NCBI GenBank assembly: GCA_012514595.1
Contig: JAAYZZ010000033.1
Span: 1 to 13,372 of the forward strand
Direction: 5' to 3'
DNA length: 13,372 nucleotides
DNA from: Elusimicrobiota bacterium
GTDB lineage: Bacteria > Omnitrophota > Gorgyraeia > Zapsychrales > Fredricksoniimonadaceae
The notes below the pieces were generated by a model. That model had not been told where the DNA came from and ran no database searches. It worked only from the letters and a program-made list of their open reading frames with translations. The position numbers and the translations under genes were made by a program. This document shows, piece by piece, positions 1-6,123 of the stretch (position 1 is its first letter; each line of letters opens with the position of its first letter).

Positions 1-396
1 CTGGGCCTTGGCCCAGCGGATCGCATGATCAAGATACCTCACGCCTTCTTTGGAATATTGATAAGGCTTTGTCTCGATGAGCCCGTAGTGGAACGGAAGG
101 CGGATGGAATTGACGCCGAGTCCCTTGATGCGGGAAAAGTCATCCTCTTGGATGAAATTGTCACGAAAGGAGCGCTCGAGGGCTGTAAGCTCCGCGGCCC
201 CCCGCTGTCTGATGAACTGCTCGCGGAAGAACCGTACCCCGCGGTTCGGGGCGTGCAGGATGTACCCCTCGGGCATCAGCCACCCGCCAAGGTTGAGACC
301 GGTCAGATAAAGGGGGGAATTCCCCAGAAGGACCCTGCGTCCCGAGACCTTCAGGAAAGCATCATTTCCTCGCCGAGGAATATTTCTCGAGATCAT
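1..396 (-). CDS. Glycoside hydrolase family 5-like protein (N-terminal part, runs off left edge)
   Basis: An open minus-strand frame from an ATG at 396 runs off the window without a stop, giving 132 residues. The region LTGLNLGGWLMPEGY (about 31-45) and KGLGVNSIRLPFHYG (91-105) match the opening beta strands of GH5 cellulase/exo-glucanase-type TIM barrels. R99 would be the conserved arginine after the second strand. The catalytic glutamates lie outside the window. There is no signal peptide in the visible N-terminus, so a cytoplasmic location or another export route is inferred. The start is supported by GAAGGA 8 nt upstream. It overlaps the end of the dCMP deaminase gene by 35 nt in another frame, so the two are probably co-transcribed and translationally coupled. 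Substrate (beta-glucan, mannan or other) cannot be told from this fragment. Confidence 0.78.
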   Translation of the reverse strand, partial: MISRNIPRRGNDAFLKVSGRRVLLGNSPLYLTGLNLGGWLMPEGYILHAPNRGVRFFREQFIRQRGAAELTALERSFRDNFIQEDDFSRIKGLGVNSIRLPFHYGLIETKPYQYSKEGVRYLDHAIRWAKAQ

Positions 397-835
397 ACGT
401 GATATCCTTCGAGGGCATGGGGATCTTGTCGATGCGGACCTTGGCCTTGGCGAAGAAATCGGTCGCCAGCGTCCCGTGATAGTCAGAGAAGATCACGACC
501 CTCTGGATGCCGGCCGCGATCAGGGCCTTGGCGCAGGTCGTGCAGGGCATATTGGTCACATAGGCGGTGGCCCCCTCGACGGTGTGCCCCTTCTTCGCGG
601 CCTGCATGAGCGCGTTCATCTCGGCATGGTTGGTCCGGACGCAGTGGTTCTCCACCACGAGACAGCCCACATCCTCGCAATGGTCATCCCCGGGGATGGA
701 CCCGTTGTATCCGGTCGCCACCACCTCGCGGTCCTTGACCAGCACACACCCGCAGTGCATCCGGGGACATGTGGCGCGTTCCGAGGCGAGCATCGCGAGC
801 TTCATGAAATATTCATCCCAGCTGGGTCTTGGCAT
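362..835 (-). CDS. dCMP deaminase (ComEB-like cytidine/deoxycytidylate deaminase)
   Basis: Zinc-dependent deaminase predicted to convert dCMP to dUMP, feeding dTMP synthesis. With the start at 835 it has 157 residues, close to Bacillus ComEB. The catalytic signature is complete: H70-A-E72 (zinc ligand and proton shuttle) and P97-C98-T-T-C101 (two zinc cysteines). The segments GYNGSIPGDDHCEDVGC and ENHCVRTNHAEMNA are those of the dCMP deaminase family rather than free cytidine or tRNA adenosine deaminases. The His/Cys-rich insert (C23, H27, C53, C58) may bind a second zinc, as known in this family. I prefer the ATG at 835 because GAGGAA lies 8-12 nt upstream and MPRPSWDEYFM aligns with the family N-terminus; an in-frame ATG at 850 adds five residues. 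It is followed by the overlapping GH5 gene and preceded by the aminotransferase terminator. Confidence 0.93.
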   Translation of the reverse strand: MPRPSWDEYFMKLAMLASERATCPRMHCGCVLVKDREVVATGYNGSIPGDDHCEDVGCLVVENHCVRTNHAEMNALMQAAKKGHTVEGATAYVTNMPCTTCAKALIAAGIQRVVIFSDYHGTLATDFFAKAKVRIDKIPMPSKDITYDLEKYSSARK

Positions 836-883
836 GGCGCAGTTCCTCATTCATCGGTTAGTAAAGTGGTATCATCTTAACAA

Positions 884-908
884 AAAAATAGGGACAGTCC
901 CTATTTTT
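884..908 (-). terminator. Perfect palindrome acting as terminator of the aminotransferase gene; REP-like copy 1
   Basis: A perfect inverted repeat with 12-bp arms around one central base, core TAGGGACAGTCCCTA, flanked by an A-run on the left and a T-run on the right. Read on the minus strand it is a GC stem followed by seven U residues, a classical intrinsic terminator. The aminotransferase stop codon TAG (901-903) is inside the stem. A near-identical sequence (22 of 24 positions) occurs at 10582-10605, so this is also a dispersed repeat. Confidence 0.82.
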
Positions 909-2073
909 CTAAAATACGACCCAGCCCCAGAGAAAAGACATCGGGAGGCGGAAGAAGGCTCAAGACCAGAAAGTCTTCGGTAGGAAAATCAAAAAAGAAC
1001 CCTGGATGGACCAGGACGCCGGCCCTCTCCAGAAGCGCCACGGCCCAGGCCTCATCGATCCGAGCGCCAGAAAAACGCAGGACCGCCGACCATCCGCCCT
1101 CAACGGGAAGGACCTCGACCCCGAATGGCGCCATCCTCTTCAGGACCTGATAATTGCCCTGAACACGCTCCCGGATCTGGTCCCGGACCACGCCCCCCTT
1201 CTGAAACCACAGCGGCAATGCGGTCTGGACCGGTGTGTTCACAGAAAGATACGTATCGGCCAGGATCTCCAGCCTCGCAAGGGCCCCGGAAAGGAGATCC
1301 TTCGGACCGTTGGCCGCGAGCCAGGCGAGCTTCATTTGAGGAAGGGCCAGCGTCTTCGAGATCCCGCCCAGCGCAAACGACAAGACCGCGTCATTCCCGG
1401 CGAGAGACACGGGATCGTTATCGCAACCCGGAAAAAGGTATTCACTAAAGACCTCGTCAGAAATGATCGAGATCCCGTGCGCGGCACAGAGCGCATTCAG
1501 GCTCGCCAGCTCTCCCCTCTTCACGCAGGATCCCGTGGGATTATTGGGACTGACCAGGATGACCGCGCGCGTCCTCTCGTCGATCGCATGCTCCACGGAC
1601 TCCAGATTGATCCGCCATTGACCGCTGTCCCTCTCAAAACGAAGGGCATAATGGTCGGTCACCACATCATTGATGTCCGCAAGGTAGGAAAAAAGCGGAT
1701 AACTGGGCGCGGGAACCAGGACCTTGTCCCCGGGATCACACAGCAGACGAAAAAGAAAAGTGTAGGCCTCAGAGGTGCTAGCCGTCAAAAAAATGTTCTC
1801 GGGAGGAACAGAACATCCCCGATGCCTGTAGTCGTCAGAGACCGCGGCGCGCGCGGTCGAAAGCCCCTGCGGAAGCGGAGAATAGATGAGGCCGTTCGGA
1901 TCGGACAAGGGCGCAGAGAAGATCTCCGGGGGATAGAGAAAACCCGCACGGGTCGGGTTGGACTCGGTAAGGTCCAAGACCTCCAGCCCCCCGGCCCGCC
2001 GCTCCTCGACGGCACGGGACAGCCGGTTCTCGCCGGTAGGCCAGCTGGTTCTTCGAGAAAAATGACATGCCAT
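901..2073 (-). CDS. PLP-dependent aminotransferase, class I/II (fold type I)
   Basis: 390 residues, the usual length for aspartate/alanine aminotransferase-like enzymes, which move an amino group between an amino acid and a 2-oxoacid using PLP. SPNNPTG (175-181) holds the Asn contacting the cofactor; DEVFSEY (206-212) holds the Asp that pairs with the pyridine nitrogen; GGISKTL (237-242) holds the Schiff-base lysine K240. LTESNPTRAGF (35-45) is typical of the N-terminal substrate loop. Two usual residues differ: Phe209 replaces the Tyr of the DEVY motif, and FLVLSLLPPP (368-377) has no Arg where the alpha-carboxylate-binding Arg is normal. I recall this pattern from an acidobacterial-type subgroup, so it is probably a subfamily trait, and the substrate is unknown. 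No clear Shine-Dalgarno is seen before the ATG at 2073, but the following FSRRTSW fits the family N-terminus. The stop codon lies in a palindromic terminator. Confidence 0.88.
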   Translation of the reverse strand: MACHFSRRTSWPTGENRLSRAVEERRAGGLEVLDLTESNPTRAGFLYPPEIFSAPLSDPNGLIYSPLPQGLSTARAAVSDDYRHRGCSVPPENIFLTASTSEAYTFLFRLLCDPGDKVLVPAPSYPLFSYLADINDVVTDHYALRFERDSGQWRINLESVEHAIDERTRAVILVSPNNPTGSCVKRGELASLNALCAAHGISIISDEVFSEYLFPGCDNDPVSLAGNDAVLSFALGGISKTLALPQMKLAWLAANGPKDLLSGALARLEILADTYLSVNTPVQTALPLWFQKGGVVRDQIRERVQGNYQVLKRMAPFGVEVLPVEGGWSAVLRFSGARIDEAWAVALLERAGVLVHPGFFFDFPTEDFLVLSLLPPPDVFSLGLGRILEK

Positions 2074-2095
2074 AGGAACGGGACGGCAGATGAAA

Positions 2096-2227
2096 GACAG
2101 CTGGCAGCAGAAAAAGGACCCAGCAGATCAGCCAGCCTTAGCCGAAGATATTCTTTCTATCCCCGCTGCGCTGTCTGCCGCCTGTATCCTTCCTCCTCCT
2201 GCTGCCAGCTGTCCGCCCTCTGCTATC
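2096..2227. repeat. Heptad-repeat region with 15-bp inverted repeat between ferritin and aminotransferase genes
   Basis: GACAGCTGGCAGCAG at 2096-2110 is exactly complementary to 2199-2213, with an 88-nt loop. On the minus strand the right half reads as degenerate heptanucleotides just after the ferritin stop: GATAGCA, GAGGGCG, GACAGCT, GGCAGCA, GGAGGAG, GAAGGAT. The left arm has the same heptads on the plus strand. The 13-mer TCCGCCCTCTGCT (2212-2224) recurs at 9166-9178. This 155-nt intergenic stretch (2074-2228) has no ORF I believe. The hairpin may end ferritin transcription, though it has no U-tract. Confidence 0.68.
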
Positions 2228-2228
2228 T

Positions 2229-2723
2229 TTAGTCTTTCTTCGCGGCCTTGGCGCCGATCTCCTTGTCGGCGAGGTACTCGCTGACCTTGCCGGCCATCTT
2301 CACAATATCGATCAGCTCATTGGCGGTCGCCTCTTCCTCGACCTGTTCGTCGATGAACCACTTGAGGAAACTGGTGACCGGATAATCATCCTCCTTACGC
2401 GCCACGCTCATGATATTGTGGATCGAGGCGGTGACCTTCTTCTCGTGCCCCAAGGTCGTCTGCATGACCTCCAGGAGACCCCTGTAATCGGCCTTGGGTT
2501 CTGTGACCTTTGAGATGATCGCCTGCTCCCCGATCTCGCCGAGAAAATGGATGAACTTATACATATGCTCGCGCTCTTCCTCGGCCTGCTTGAACATGAA
2601 GGCCGCGGTCCCCTTGTAGCCGTTCTTGACGGCCCAGGTCGCCATCGCAAGATAGATGGCGGAGGAATCGGCCTCCATCGCGATCTGATCATTGATGAGC
2701 TTTACAACTTTCTTCGATGCCAT
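2229..2723 (-). CDS. ftnA: Ferritin (FtnA-type, non-heme)
   Basis: 164-residue four-helix ferritin that oxidises Fe(II) and stores it as a mineral core in a 24-subunit shell. Every ferroxidase residue falls at the same number as in E. coli FtnA: E17, E50, H53, E94 and Q127 for sites A and B, and E49, E126, E129 and E130 for site C. No haem-ligand Met typical of bacterioferritin is apparent. The start at 2723 is set by AAGGAGG 7-13 nt upstream; a longer in-frame ATG at 2786 would add 21 basic residues unlike the family. The C-terminal GAKAAKKD tail is Lys-rich. It follows ldhA by 29 nt and is probably in the same transcript. No Fur-like box is visible close by. Confidence 0.95.
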   Translation of the reverse strand: MASKKVVKLINDQIAMEADSSAIYLAMATWAVKNGYKGTAAFMFKQAEEEREHMYKFIHFLGEIGEQAIISKVTEPKADYRGLLEVMQTTLGHEKKVTASIHNIMSVARKEDDYPVTSFLKWFIDEQVEEEATANELIDIVKMAGKVSEYLADKEIGAKAAKKD

Positions 2724-2752
2724 GACGATCCTCCTTTTTTGTTTTCTCTTTC

Positions 2753-3814
2753 TTATGACCGGGAGCTCCCTGCAGGACGGCCGCACGGACGACCGCAGTT
2801 CCTCTGTTTGTCAATGTGATCGCAGGACACCTCGTTCTTCGGATCCAATGATCCTTTCTCAAAGGCCGCAATATTTCCCAGAGCCGTCTCGGCGATATTC
2901 AACAGGGCGGTATCGGTAAAGAACGCCTGATGACCGGTAATAAGCACATTCGGGAACGTCAAAAGCCGGGCAAACACGTCGTCCTGGATCGCGCTATTGG
3001 AAAGGTCCTGAAAGAAGAGATCTCCTTCCTCCTCGTAAACATCGAGGGCCAGGGCCCCGATCCGGCCGGACTTGAGCCCCTCGATGACGGCAGAGGTATC
3101 GACAAGCGCTCCGCGGCTCGTATTGATGAGCATGACACCCTTTTTCATCTGTTCGATCGCCCGTGCGTCGATGAGATGGCGCGTATCCGGCGTCAGAGGA
3201 AGATGGAGCGAGATGATATCGCTCTTTGCGATGACCTCGGGTAGGGGAAGGTACTCCACGCCGGCCGCCTTGAGCCCGGGGTTCTCGTAGGGATCAAAGG
3301 CAATGACCCTGGCGCCGAACCCCAAAAGAATCCTGGCGAAACATTCGCCGATCTTTCCTGTTCCCAAGACCCCGATGGTCTTTCCGAAGATCTCAAAACC
3401 CTCAAGCCCTTCGAGGGAAAAATTGCCCTCACGGACACGGTTCGAGGCACGGACAAGCCTGCGATTGAGCGCCATCATGAGCGCCACCGCATGCTCGGCC
3501 ACGCCATGGGGCGAATACGCCGGAACACGGCCGACCCGGAGGCCGCTGTGATACGCCTGGCACAGGTCCACATTATTGAACCCGGCACAGCGCAGGGAGA
3601 CCATGCGAACACCCAGAGCGGCCAGTTTCTTGATAACGGGGGCATCCAGGACATCGTTCACAAAGACGCACACAGCCCCGAAGCCCGCGGCAAGGGACGC
3701 GGTGCTTTCCTTGAGGCGCGCCTCGAAGAAAGTGAGGTCGTGTCCCCAGGAAACATTAGCCCGGGAAAGAAATTCCCTATCATAGGATTTTGTACTGAAA
3801 ACAGCGACTTTCAT
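2753..3814 (-). CDS. ldhA: D-lactate dehydrogenase (LdhA-type, NAD-dependent)
   Basis: Reduces pyruvate to D-lactate with NADH, regenerating NAD+ in fermentation. Long stretches match E. coli LdhA: LRCAGFNNVDL, NFSLEGLEGF, FDPYE, DLFFQDLSN and ITGHQAF. The Rossmann motif is GTGKIG (151-156). From the ATG at 3814 the catalytic triad is R234, E263 and H295, the same numbers as E. coli, which is why I prefer this start over the ATG at 3823 three codons upstream; neither has a strong ribosome binding site. Family members end near the PKNEV found here, but this frame continues about 24 residues with a Cys/Arg/Gly-rich tail encoded partly by a 12-bp tandem repeat. It lies 42 nt after the DAHP synthase stop and 29 nt before ferritin. 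Confidence 0.94.
   Translation of the reverse strand: MKVAVFSTKSYDREFLSRANVSWGHDLTFFEARLKESTASLAAGFGAVCVFVNDVLDAPVIKKLAALGVRMVSLRCAGFNNVDLCQAYHSGLRVGRVPAYSPHGVAEHAVALMMALNRRLVRASNRVREGNFSLEGLEGFEIFGKTIGVLGTGKIGECFARILLGFGARVIAFDPYENPGLKAAGVEYLPLPEVIAKSDIISLHLPLTPDTRHLIDARAIEQMKKGVMLINTSRGALVDTSAVIEGLKSGRIGALALDVYEEEGDLFFQDLSNSAIQDDVFARLLTFPNVLITGHQAFFTDTALLNIAETALGNIAAFEKGSLDPKNEVSCDHIDKQRNCGRPCGRPAGSSRS
2775..2798. repeat. 12-bp tandem repeat in the ldhA C-terminal extension
   Basis: Two adjacent 12-mers, GGACGGCCGCAC and GGACGACCGCAG, identical at 10 of 12 positions. They encode the Cys-Gly-Arg-Pro duplication in the tail of the LdhA frame. A 10-bp perfect palindrome GGGAGCTCCC lies next to them at 2761-2770. 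Confidence 0.6.
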
Positions 3815-3831
3815 AGCATCCATCTGTCGGA

Positions 3832-3845
3832 CCCGGGCATCCGGG
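3832..3845. other. Small hairpin in the DAHP synthase - ldhA spacer
   Basis: CCCGG and CCGGG form a 5-bp GC stem with a 4-nt loop, 17 nt upstream of the proposed ldhA start and just after the DAHP synthase stop. No U-tract follows on the minus strand, so it is more likely a processing or translation-influencing hairpin than a terminator. Confidence 0.35.
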
Positions 3846-3856
3846 CTTACACACGA

Positions 3857-4885
3857 TCAGACCATGTCCGCGATCCGCAGGATCAGATCCTCGGAAGCCT
3901 CCCACCCCAGACACGCATCCGTGATCGACTGGCCGCAGACCTTTCCCGGCGGATCCTGACGGCCCTCGATCAGATAGCTCTCGATCATAAGGCCCTTCAC
4001 AAAGGCGCGCACATCCTCCGAATACTTCCGGCTGTGCAAGGCCTCGACCGCCACCCGGGGCTGCTCACGGAAATCCCGGTTCGAATTGGCATGGCTCACA
4101 TCAATCACGACCCCGGGGTTCACCAGACCCGCCTTCTCATAAAGCTCCTTGAGATGCACGATATCCTCAAAGTGATAGTTCGGGACGCATCGGCCGTAGG
4201 GGTCTATCGCCCCCCTGAGGATGGCATGGATCAAGGGATTCCCGTTGGTCTCCACCTCCCAGCCCTTGTAGGCGAAGATATGCGGCGATTGGGCGGCCCG
4301 GACCGAATTGATCATGACCATGATGTCCCCGCCCGTCGGATTCTTCATCCCGACAGGGATATCGAGCCCGCTCACCGTAAGGCGATGCTCCTGGTTCTCA
4401 ACAGAACGGGCCCCGACCGCGACATAGGTAAGGACATCCTCGAGATACGGATAGTTCCCGGGATACAGCATCTCATCCGCGGAGCTCAAGCCCGACTCCC
4501 GAAGGACCCGGATGTGCATCCGGCGGATCGCCAGGATCCCCTCGACGATATTGGGGTCCTCGTTGGGGTCCGGCTGATGGGCCATGCCCTTGTATCCGAT
4601 GCCCGTCGTACGGGGCTTGTTGGTGTAGATCCTCGGCACAAGGACCAGCCGGTCCTTCACCTTGTCCTGGACCCTGGCCAGGCGGGCGACATACTCGCAG
4701 ACGGGATCCTCACTCTCCGCCGAGCAGGGGCCGATGACCAGGAGGAACTTCCGGCTCTTTCCGGTCATGATGTCAATGACCTCGCGATCGCGCTGACGCT
4801 TGATCCCGGCGAGATCCCCGGGAAGCGGCATCTGCTTGAGAATGGCATCCGCGTCCGGGATGCGCTGACGATATTTAAACGCCAT
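3857..4885 (-). CDS. 3-deoxy-7-phosphoheptulonate (DAHP) synthase, class I alpha (AroF/G/H type)
   Basis: Condenses phosphoenolpyruvate and erythrose 4-phosphate, the first step of the shikimate pathway. 342 residues versus about 350 in E. coli AroG. Visible motifs: IGPCSAES with metal-ligand C54, PRTTGIGYKG (91-100), GARSVENQEHR (158-168), PVGMKN with K181, DVSHANSN with H265, E302 in MIESYLIEGRQ, and D323 in GQSITDACLGWE. A stretch GWEVETNGNP (208-217) differs from the usual GHSAIVNTSGN. The N-terminal segment resembles the regulatory arm of AroF/G/H, but the feedback ligand cannot be assigned. The start at 4885 has AAGGAG upstream and overlaps the end of the coiled-coil gene by 11 nt; an in-frame ATG at 4957 would add an Arg/Pro-rich stretch read from inside that gene. 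Nearest neighbours downstream are ldhA and ferritin. Confidence 0.94.
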   Translation of the reverse strand: MAFKYRQRIPDADAILKQMPLPGDLAGIKRQRDREVIDIMTGKSRKFLLVIGPCSAESEDPVCEYVARLARVQDKVKDRLVLVPRIYTNKPRTTGIGYKGMAHQPDPNEDPNIVEGILAIRRMHIRVLRESGLSSADEMLYPGNYPYLEDVLTYVAVGARSVENQEHRLTVSGLDIPVGMKNPTGGDIMVMINSVRAAQSPHIFAYKGWEVETNGNPLIHAILRGAIDPYGRCVPNYHFEDIVHLKELYEKAGLVNPGVVIDVSHANSNRDFREQPRVAVEALHSRKYSEDVRAFVKGLMIESYLIEGRQDPPGKVCGQSITDACLGWEASEDLILRIADMV

Positions 4886-5696
4886 GAGATTCTTCTCCTT
4901 GTGGTCTCTCGCTATCGGACGAAGGTCCTGCTGCGGGCGAGGCGGACGGGGCCGCACCAGACGGTTCAGGAACGGCAGCCGGGACTGTGGGCTGGGGCTT
5001 GGGCCTCAAGGCCTTTGGCCATTGTTCCGCCGGGAAGGCCTTCTTGAACTGATCGACCTCCCAACGGGCGCGCTTGAGAAGCGATTCGATCCGCCGGAAG
5101 TCCGACTTGGCCACCCACTCCTCGTCCTCTTTCTTTCTCTTCAATTCCGCATTCTCCTGACGGAGCGAGCGAACGGACCCTTCGGCCTCCCGCAGACGCC
5201 GTTCAAGATCCATCTCCTTCGCGCTCAAACGCCGGACCTCGGCCGCCTTCTCCTCGCGCTCGGCGCGGAGCGGCTTCAGCTCCTGCTCGAGACGGATGCG
5301 CTGGGTCGACTCGCTGTCAAGGATATCGCGCACCCGCATCAGTTCGTCTTTCAAAAGACGTTCCTGCTTCTTTTCCTTCTCAAGATCGGCCTCCTCCTTC
5401 TCGCGCCACGTCTTTTCCTGGGCGAGATGCTTTTCGACCTCGCGGACCTTGGCCTTGAGATCATTGATCTCCAGGTCCCGTCCCCGCACCTCGTTCTGGC
5501 TGATCTGCAGGTCCCGCTGAAGGGTATGGGCCTTGCGCTCGAGCCTGTCGACGATGGCAGGCCAATCCTTGACCGGCTCCGGCGGAGGCGTCTTCTTTCG
5601 TCTGGTCTTTTTGGGGGCCTCCCCACCCAGACTGAAGAACAGAAAGATCAGCGCGCCGACAGCGGCGAGCGCGGTCCCGACGATCAGCCACAACAT
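4875..5696 (-). CDS. Membrane-anchored coiled-coil protein, unknown function
   Basis: I do not recognise a family. 273 residues in three parts: one N-terminal membrane helix (about 2-24, LWLIVGTALAAVGALIFLFF) without a clear signal peptidase site; a Lys/Arg/Pro linker (29-42); a long highly charged Glu/Lys/Arg coiled coil (about 45-225); and a Pro/Ala/Ser-rich low-complexity tail (about 226-273). The positive residues after the helix suggest the coil faces the cytoplasm. The layout recalls scaffold or RmuC/EzrA-like proteins, but I see no catalytic domain. AAGGAG lies 5-10 nt before the ATG at 5696. The stop overlaps the DAHP synthase start by 11 nt, so the two are probably translationally coupled, although no functional link is evident. 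Confidence 0.8.
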   Translation of the reverse strand: MLWLIVGTALAAVGALIFLFFSLGGEAPKKTRRKKTPPPEPVKDWPAIVDRLERKAHTLQRDLQISQNEVRGRDLEINDLKAKVREVEKHLAQEKTWREKEEADLEKEKKQERLLKDELMRVRDILDSESTQRIRLEQELKPLRAEREEKAAEVRRLSAKEMDLERRLREAEGSVRSLRQENAELKRKKEDEEWVAKSDFRRIESLLKRARWEVDQFKKAFPAEQWPKALRPKPQPTVPAAVPEPSGAAPSASPAAGPSSDSERPQGEESHGV

Positions 5697-5719
5697 CCTG
5701 ACTCCTTCTTATGAAGCAA

Positions 5720-5749
5720 ATGCCCCGCGCAAAGACCCACGCGAGGCAT
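5720..5749 (-). terminator. Hairpin after the Hpt gene
   Basis: On the minus strand ATGCCTCGCG and CGCGGGGCAT form a 10-bp stem (one G-U pair) around a 10-nt loop, followed by TTTGCTTC. It lies 23 nt after the Hpt stop and 24 nt before the next start, a plausible terminator or attenuator between the signalling run and the coiled-coil/DAHP synthase run. A second small stem GACGC-TT-GCGTC is at 5750-5761. The U-tract is poor, so read-through is possible. Confidence 0.5.
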
Positions 5750-5772
5750 GACGCTTGCGTCCTAAAGAACGG

Positions 5773-6123
5773 TCATCCCTGGAACTTCTTCTTGACCTCT
5801 TCGGCCTCTTTCTGAAAGGCTGCGAACTGCTGATCGAGCGCATCCAAAAGAGCCTGGGCCCCGGAAATATCCCCGTCTTTCCCTAAATGGTCAAGGGCCA
5901 CACAGGTCGCATGCATCTGGGCCGCGGAAATATTTCCGGTCGCTCCCTTGAGACCATGCGCCACCTGCTGAAAGGTGATCACATCGTTCTTCTCGAAGGC
6001 CGTGCGGATGAGGTCGCGTTTCGGCGGAAAGTCCTCCTTGAAGATGTCAAACAGCTCCAACAGAAGCTCCTTGTCATCCTGCACACGCTCCATGGCATCC
6101 TTTAGGTCGATGATCTCACTCAT
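5773..6123 (-). CDS. Histidine phosphotransfer (Hpt) domain protein
   Basis: A 116-residue stand-alone Hpt domain, a four-helix bundle that carries phosphate between receiver domains. AHGLKGATGNISA contains the phospho-accepting H56, followed by the usual Lys and Gly residues (K59, G60). The start at 6123 overlaps the stop of the hybrid kinase as ATGA, so it is almost certainly translated with it and is its likely partner. An in-frame ATG at 6213 would run 90 nt into the kinase gene and give an unrelated N-terminus, so I reject it. No DNA-binding or enzymatic response regulator follows, so the final target of the relay is elsewhere in the genome or unknown. Confidence 0.93.
   Translation of the reverse strand: MSEIIDLKDAMERVQDDKELLLELFDIFKEDFPPKRDLIRTAFEKNDVITFQQVAHGLKGATGNISAAQMHATCVALDHLGKDGDISGAQALLDALDQQFAAFQKEAEEVKKKFQG

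Noticed and set aside
836..880. A promoter for the dCMP deaminase gene (TTGTTA with a nearby TACTAA)
   Set aside because: Spacing is about 14 nt and the -10 match is poor, so I could not support it as a feature, although some promoter after the terminator seems needed.
1006..2232. A 408-codon plus-strand open frame
   Set aside because: Mirror of the aminotransferase gene; Arg/Gly/Pro-rich translation with no family resemblance.
2724..2786. N-terminal extension of ferritin
   Set aside because: The AAGGAGG before 2723 and exact residue numbering with E. coli FtnA fix the start; the extension overlaps the ldhA end.
3491..5047. A 518-codon plus-strand open frame
   Set aside because: Antisense to ldhA, DAHP synthase and the coiled-coil gene; no recognisable motif and no ribosome binding site.
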